This document shows, in pieces, positions 60,269 to 64,000 of a stretch of DNA of 64,000 nucleotides (position 1 is the stretch's first letter; every line of letters starts with the position of its first letter). The notes under the pieces are model-generated. The model worked only from the letters and a program-made list of their open reading frames with translations, searched no databases and was not told where the DNA came from. A program made the translations under genes and the position numbers. The DNA comes from Pseudomonadota bacterium (lineage in GTDB: Bacteria > Pseudomonadota > Gammaproteobacteria > Steroidobacterales > Steroidobacteraceae): positions 238,713 to 302,712 of the forward strand of contig JANYAE010000081.1 of assembly GCA_025355105.1 (NCBI GenBank), in the 5' to 3' direction.

Positions 60269-60961
60269 TCACGGCCCTTCGACATGCGTCCCGATCCGCT
60301 CGGCAACCTGCTCGATCGCGGCGTCCATGCAGCCCCAGAACCGGGCCCGCTGCTGGCGGATCTCGTCGAAGGATTTCCAGGCACAGTCACCTTGGGCCGC
60401 CATCGCCTCGCCACCCGTGGCGACGCCGGACGGCACGTTGAAGAGGATGCGCCGCGTGCTCTGCTCGAGATCGCCCTTCGGCCCGAGCACGCGGAAGCTC
60501 GCCGCCACCATCGGCCGGTAGGACTCGAGCGCGCCGCTTCGGTAGATCCCGAACCACTCGACGCTGACGTCGAGCAGCGATCCCGGCAACGCCTGCGCCG
60601 GCAGCCGGTCGCGCGCGAGTGGCGCTGGCGACAGCTCCGCAGGCCGCGACACTTCGAGCGGCAGCGCGACCCGGCCCCGCGTCGCGAGCGCCTCGAGCAG
60701 GTGCTGCTGCATGCGCGTCGCGAGGTCGAAGCGATCCTCGCGCGCCATGCGCTTGAGGAGCGTCGCCTTGGCCTCGTCGCCCCACGGATCGACCAGCTGC
60801 ATCAATCCGCCGGCGGCCGCCGACCAGCGCGTCGGTGTCGCCGGCGTCACGACGCTGACGGTCGCGAGGCCGCTGGCGGCTACCGTCGCGGACCCGCCGA
60901 TGAACATCGCGACGCCGAGCACGGTGCGGGCACGGTGCAGCAGCGTTGCCGCGCGGATCAT
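60269..60961 (-). CDS. Hypothetical exported protein (230 aa)
   Basis: Not recognised. Residues 12-30 (RTVLGVAMFIGGSATVAASG) form a signal peptide or anchor. The body has short motifs such as LMQLVDPWGDEAKATLLKRM, LLDVSVEWFGIYRSG, and CAWKSFDEIRQQRARFWGCM, the last holding two cysteines (about 199 and 216) that could form a disulfide. The ATG at 60961 is the only sensible start. It follows the GFA gene on the same strand, with a 13-base gap between 60961 and the GFA stop. Confidence 0.7.
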   Translation of the reverse strand: MIRAATLLHRARTVLGVAMFIGGSATVAASGLATVSVVTPATPTRWSAAAGGLMQLVDPWGDEAKATLLKRMAREDRFDLATRMQQHLLEALATRGRVALPLEVSRPAELSPAPLARDRLPAQALPGSLLDVSVEWFGIYRSGALESYRPMVAASFRVLGPKGDLEQSTRRILFNVPSGVATGGEAMAAQGDCAWKSFDEIRQQRARFWGCMDAAIEQVAERIGTHVEGP

Positions 60962-60974
60962 CCGGCGGCGCGCC

Positions 60975-61400
60975 TCAGCGACCCGACAGCTGTGCGGCTG
61001 GCGGCTGGGCGGCTACCGCCGGCAGCCGTTCATCGATGCACGCCCAGCTCGGCGCCGCGGCGGTCCAGATCGTCATCGCGGGCCTGGCGACTTCCGGGTC
61101 ATCGAGCGTGCCGGCGCGCAGGAACACGAGGTGCGGCCGCGATTCCGCCGCGCTGCTCACGGCCGTGCCGCAGGCCGGACAGAACTTGCGGTGCATCCGG
61201 TTGCCGCTGTCGGCAGTCGCGGCGAAATCGCGCAGCACGCCGCTGATTGTCACCGCGTCGGCGGGAAAGCAGACGTTGACCGTCGGTCCGCCGGCGCCGA
61301 GGAACTGGCATACCCGGCACCAGCAGATGCGGGCCGTGACGGGCTCGGCCGTCACCGTGTAGCGCACCGCCTTGCACAGGCACCCTCCCGTGATTTCCAT
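60975..61400 (-). CDS. GFA (glutathione-dependent formaldehyde-activating-like) family protein
   Basis: A 141-residue CENP-V/GFA-fold zinc protein. Structural and catalytic cysteines are C7 and C9 (GGCLCKAVRY), C26, C28 and C31 (CWCRVC) and C74 and C77 (FCPACGT), the full set. Such proteins bind glutathione and formaldehyde adducts, though spontaneous activity has been questioned for several. The ATG at 61400 follows GGAGGAGAGACG. The next gene on this strand starts 13 bases beyond the stop. Confidence 0.93.
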   Translation of the reverse strand: MEITGGCLCKAVRYTVTAEPVTARICWCRVCQFLGAGGPTVNVCFPADAVTISGVLRDFAATADSGNRMHRKFCPACGTAVSSAAESRPHLVFLRAGTLDDPEVARPAMTIWTAAAPSWACIDERLPAVAAQPPAAQLSGR

Positions 61401-61469
61401 CGTCTCTCCTCCGCAAGCCGCGCCGCCGGCGGCCAGTCTAGACGAGTTGTCGGCGCCTGCTCCCTGCGC

Positions 61470-63470
61470 TCAGAGCCCGAACGCGACCAGCGCGTCACCG
61501 CGCGTCGTGCCGAGCCCGCCGTGACCGCCGGCCGCGATCACGACGAACTGGCGGCCGTCGAGCTCGTAGGTCATCGGCGTCGCCTGGCCGCCGCCCGGCA
61601 GACGCCCCTTCCAGAGTTCCGCGCCCGTCGCCGTGTCGAAGGCGCGCAGGTAGTTGTCGGCCGCGGCGCCGACGAACACCAGGCCGCCCGCAGTGACGAT
61701 CGGTCCGCCCATGCTCGGCGCGCCGTGGACAAAGGCGAGCGGCCAAGCCATGTCGCGCAGCGTGCCGAGCGGCACCCGCCACGCGATGCGGCCGTTGACG
61801 AGGTCCATCGCCACCAACGTGCCCCAGGGCGGCGCCACGCAGGGCAGGCCGAGCGGCGAACGCAAGAGCTCGCGCCGCATGCCATAGGGCGTGCCGCGCA
61901 TCGGCGCGAACTCCGAATGCGGGTAGCGCTCCGACTCGCGCAACGCATCGTAGTCGGCGCGAGCGATCAGCGCGACCTCCATCGGCAGGTCGTTGACGAC
62001 CGCGATCGCGTACTGGTGCGTCGCGTCGAACGCGAGCCCGCCCCAGTTCGCGCCACCGACGAATCCGGGCCGCTCGATCGAGCCGCCGATCGTGGGCGGT
62101 GTGAACACGCCGTCCGAGCGCAGCGCGCGGATCTTCTCCTCGCACTTGCCGCGGTCCCAGAAGCTGAGGCCCCAGGCGTCCTGCGCCCGCACCGGCTCCT
62201 GCGAGACGAGCGGCGGCAGCGCCGACCGTGGCTGCGTCGGAGCAGGCTGCTCGCCGGCGACGGCCCCCTGTGGCACCGAACGTTCCGCGATCGGGAACAC
62301 CGGGCGGCCCGTGTCGCGCTCGAGCACGAACAGCTCACCGGTCTTCGTCACCTGCAGCACGACCGCAAGCGGACCGTCGCCGCGGTTGAGCTCGACGACC
62401 ACCGGCTGCGAGGCGACGTCGTAGTCCCACAGGTCGTGGTGGATGATCTGCCGGCCCCAGACGAGGCGGCCGCTCGCCGCTTCGAGCGCCACCACCGAGT
62501 TCGCCCACTGGTTGTCGCCAGGCCGCTCGCCGCCGTAGAAGTCCGGGCTCGCGGAGCCGGTCGGTACGAATACGAGGCCTTGCGCGGGGGCCGCCGAGAA
62601 GATGCTCCAGGCGTTGGCGGCGCCGGTCCAGCGCGCGGCCTGGTTCTCGAGGTCGCCGAACGACGGATTCGCCGCGTCCGGCGGGATGATCGCGGTGCGC
62701 GGAATCGGATCCCACGACCAGCGCAGCGCGCCGGTGAGCGCGTCGAAGGCGCGCACCACGCCGAGCTCGAGGCTGGTGCCGCGGTTGTCGCCGATCGCCG
62801 AGCCCACGATCACCGCATCGCCGACGATTGCGGGCGGCGAGGTCACGAGGTACTCACCGCGCTCGCGCAGCCGCACGCCCGTCGAGAGGTCCACCTCGCC
62901 GCTCACGCCGAATCCGGCGCACGGCTTGCCGGTGCGTGCGTCGAGCGCGACCAGCCGCGCGTCAATCGTGCCGGCGAAGATCCGCGTGCGGCACGGCGCG
63001 AGGTCCGTCAGCGGCGGGCCCCAGACCGCGACGCCGCGCGCGGCCATTTCGCTGTAGCGCCGGCCGCGGTCGATGTGCGCGTCGTGGCGCCACAGCTCGC
63101 GGCCGGTCACGGCGTCAAGTGCAAACACGATCGCCGTCGCGGTGTTGAAGTAGAGCGTGCGGCCGACCAGGATCGGCGTCGCCTCGAAGGTGAGTTTGTC
63201 GCGACGCGCGAGGCCAGCACCCAGTTCACCGGTGTGGAAGGTCCAGAGCGGCTTCAAGCCGTCGACGTTGGCCGGAGTCAGCTGGCGCGCGGCGGAGGCG
63301 TGGCTGCCGCCCGGATCGCCGCCGTAGGACGACCAGGCCTGCGCGTGCGCGATCGGGTCGGGGAACAGGCCGACTGCGGCGATCATCCACGGTACGAGCC
63401 GCAGCGGGCCGAGCCGAAACCTCGAGCAGCGGCCCGTCGGTCTAGCGGCGGGCAAAGCGCGCGTCGGCAT
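61470..63470 (-). CDS. PQQ-dependent (quinoprotein) dehydrogenase, exported
   Basis: A 666-residue periplasmic quinoprotein. The signal peptide (about 1-44, ending AHA-Q) is followed by an eight-bladed propeller: WSSYGGDPGGSHASAARQLT at the start, tryptophan-docking repeats such as ALDAVTGRELWRHD, ALDARTGKPCAGFG, IIHHDLWDYDVASQP and AFDTATGAELWKG. IIHHDLWDYD is typical of the glucose/quinate dehydrogenase-like group, which oxidise sugars or alcohols. No CxxCH haem motif is present, so electrons must pass to a separate acceptor. The ATG at 63470 has GGGAGA upstream. It lies downstream of the sarcosine-oxidase-gamma-like gene on the same strand. Confidence 0.93.
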   Translation of the reverse strand: MPTRALPAARPTGRCSRFRLGPLRLVPWMIAAVGLFPDPIAHAQAWSSYGGDPGGSHASAARQLTPANVDGLKPLWTFHTGELGAGLARRDKLTFEATPILVGRTLYFNTATAIVFALDAVTGRELWRHDAHIDRGRRYSEMAARGVAVWGPPLTDLAPCRTRIFAGTIDARLVALDARTGKPCAGFGVSGEVDLSTGVRLRERGEYLVTSPPAIVGDAVIVGSAIGDNRGTSLELGVVRAFDALTGALRWSWDPIPRTAIIPPDAANPSFGDLENQAARWTGAANAWSIFSAAPAQGLVFVPTGSASPDFYGGERPGDNQWANSVVALEAASGRLVWGRQIIHHDLWDYDVASQPVVVELNRGDGPLAVVLQVTKTGELFVLERDTGRPVFPIAERSVPQGAVAGEQPAPTQPRSALPPLVSQEPVRAQDAWGLSFWDRGKCEEKIRALRSDGVFTPPTIGGSIERPGFVGGANWGGLAFDATHQYAIAVVNDLPMEVALIARADYDALRESERYPHSEFAPMRGTPYGMRRELLRSPLGLPCVAPPWGTLVAMDLVNGRIAWRVPLGTLRDMAWPLAFVHGAPSMGGPIVTAGGLVFVGAAADNYLRAFDTATGAELWKGRLPGGGQATPMTYELDGRQFVVIAAGGHGGLGTTRGDALVAFGL

Positions 63471-63586
63471 CGGCGTTCTCCCTCGCCGAGCGGCGGGGCA
63501 CCGATGGTAGGCGAACGATCCGGTGCTTGCACGCTGCGGCGCGGTGCGCGGCACAGCCGAGCGGCCTGGCGCGCGGCCGCGACGGG

Positions 63587-64000
63587 TCAGCGCCGCGCGC
63601 GCACCGCCGCGACGGCGGCGACGAAATCCGCCGCGTAGCTCGAGCGCACCCAGACCGCGAAGCCGCCGGGGATCCGCGCCAGGACCGCGGGGCAGTCGAA
63701 CAGCGTCAGCGCGGCGCACTCCCGTCCCGCGAGCGCCTGCTCGAGGTCGACGGTGCTCGCGAGCACGCGCGCCGCGCCGGCACCGAGGAGTTCCATCGCC
63801 TGCCACTTGCCGTCGACGACGACGACGACACCGGCGTCGGCCTCGGTCGCGGCCTCGAGCAGCGCGGCGATGTCCGGGTGCGGCGCGGGCACCAGCCAGC
63901 GCGCCGGCGCGAAGTGCAGCAGCACCGGTCGCCCGTCGGCGTCGTGGCGCACGGCACCGGGCGCCGCCGGCCAGCCGACCACGAAGGCGCCGCCGAGCGG
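63587..64000 (-). CDS. Sarcosine oxidase gamma-like protein (partial, C-terminal 137 codons)
   Basis: The frame is open to the right edge of the window, so the start lies beyond 64000; the TGA is at 63587-63589. Visible segments VVVVVDGKWQAMELLGAGAA, RVLASTVDLEQALAGRECAA, LTLFDCPAVLARIPGGFAVW and VRSSYAADFVAAVAAVRA resemble the GcvT-like gamma subunit of heterotetrameric sarcosine oxidase (SoxG), which ends with an RxSYAxx-like motif. A GTG at 63982 could be a start but the sequence before it is also protein-like. soxA/B/D would be expected beyond the edge if this is right. Confidence 0.5.
   Translation of the reverse strand, partial: PLGGAFVVGWPAAPGAVRHDADGRPVLLHFAPARWLVPAPHPDIAALLEAATEADAGVVVVVDGKWQAMELLGAGAARVLASTVDLEQALAGRECAALTLFDCPAVLARIPGGFAVWVRSSYAADFVAAVAAVRARR

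Noticed and set aside
60711..63638. A 975-codon open frame on the plus strand
   Set aside because: It is antisense to the PQQ dehydrogenase, GFA and the 60269 gene, is Arg/Ala/His-rich, and has no domain. High third-position G/C removes stop codons from the opposite strand.
1..64000. CRISPR arrays, toxin-antitoxin pairs, defence islands, insertion sequences, tRNA or rRNA genes
   Set aside because: No spaced repeat array, transposase motif, terminal inverted repeats, or RNA-gene signature was seen. The one short tandem repeat has no spacers.

Overview
This is a GC-rich chromosomal segment of a Gram-negative bacterium, most plausibly a gammaproteobacterium of the Steroidobacterales/Xanthomonadales type. 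That placement is inferred from gene content: a TonB-dependent receptor, an LpxA-type acyltransferase, an FKBP/Mip-like isomerase, MscL, Tat-exported enzymes, and many amidohydrolases and secreted peptidases. I see no rRNA, tRNA, CRISPR array, transposase, phage gene or recognisable defence system. The coding sequence is dense, with strong G/C bias at third codon positions. That bias produces long spurious open frames on the opposite strand of many genes.

Layout. 1-9.8 kb: start of a uracil-DNA-glycosylase-like gene (cut by the window edge), FKBP isomerase, homocysteine S-methyltransferase, a small membrane-protein unit, a PAS chemoreceptor, MscL, a DUF481 outer-membrane protein, a YdeI-like protein, DUF1348, and two pirins flanking a metallo-beta-lactamase-fold hydrolase. 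9.9-16.3 kb: a selenium-binding-like propeller, a GNAT, a coupled EthD/inositol-monophosphatase/DUF2785 operon, an FAD oxidoreductase and a stand-alone LpxA-like protein. 16.5-21.9 kb: a TonB receptor facing an MHS-family transporter across a strong hairpin, then a PNPOx-like protein and a membrane protein. 21.9-26.2 kb: an operon of a ThDP enzyme, a Tat-exported glycosylasparaginase and an amidohydrolase. 26.3-35.5 kb: YceI, an MBL hydrolase, Ada, an orphan Tat-exported molybdenum hydroxylase subunit, a two-DTG aspartic protease, a YtcJ-like amidohydrolase and a CAP protein. 35.6-41.7 kb: an S9 peptidase, a second ThDP enzyme, a GNAT broken by an amber codon, a VOC protein, a 30-residue membrane peptide and a DUF3014 protein. 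42.1-48.9 kb: an FAD oxidoreductase, then a five-gene minus-strand run (PLP decarboxylase, amidohydrolase, cysteine-desulfurase-like, acyl-CoA-binding protein, YidB), then DUF1993. 48.9-64 kb: PAS-HD-GYP, a metzincin-like protein, two methyltransferases, a membrane-protein gene broken by an ochre codon, a cupin, an AlaX-like editing protein, an alpha/beta hydrolase, LysR, GST, GFA, a PQQ dehydrogenase and a partial sarcosine-oxidase-gamma-like gene.

Taken together the genes point to scavenging and turnover of peptides and amino acids (amidohydrolases, glycosylasparaginase, S9 peptidase, PLP and ThDP enzymes), periplasmic oxidation (PQQ and molybdenum enzymes) and detoxification (Ada, GST, GFA, pirins). 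Nothing here reads as a single large new system. The least ordinary items are two compact small-membrane-protein units with their own hairpins, two genes each interrupted by one in-frame stop, a metzincin-type HExxHxxGxxD protein of unknown family, and a possible CTG-started gene next to a LysR regulator with a spaced direct repeat between them.
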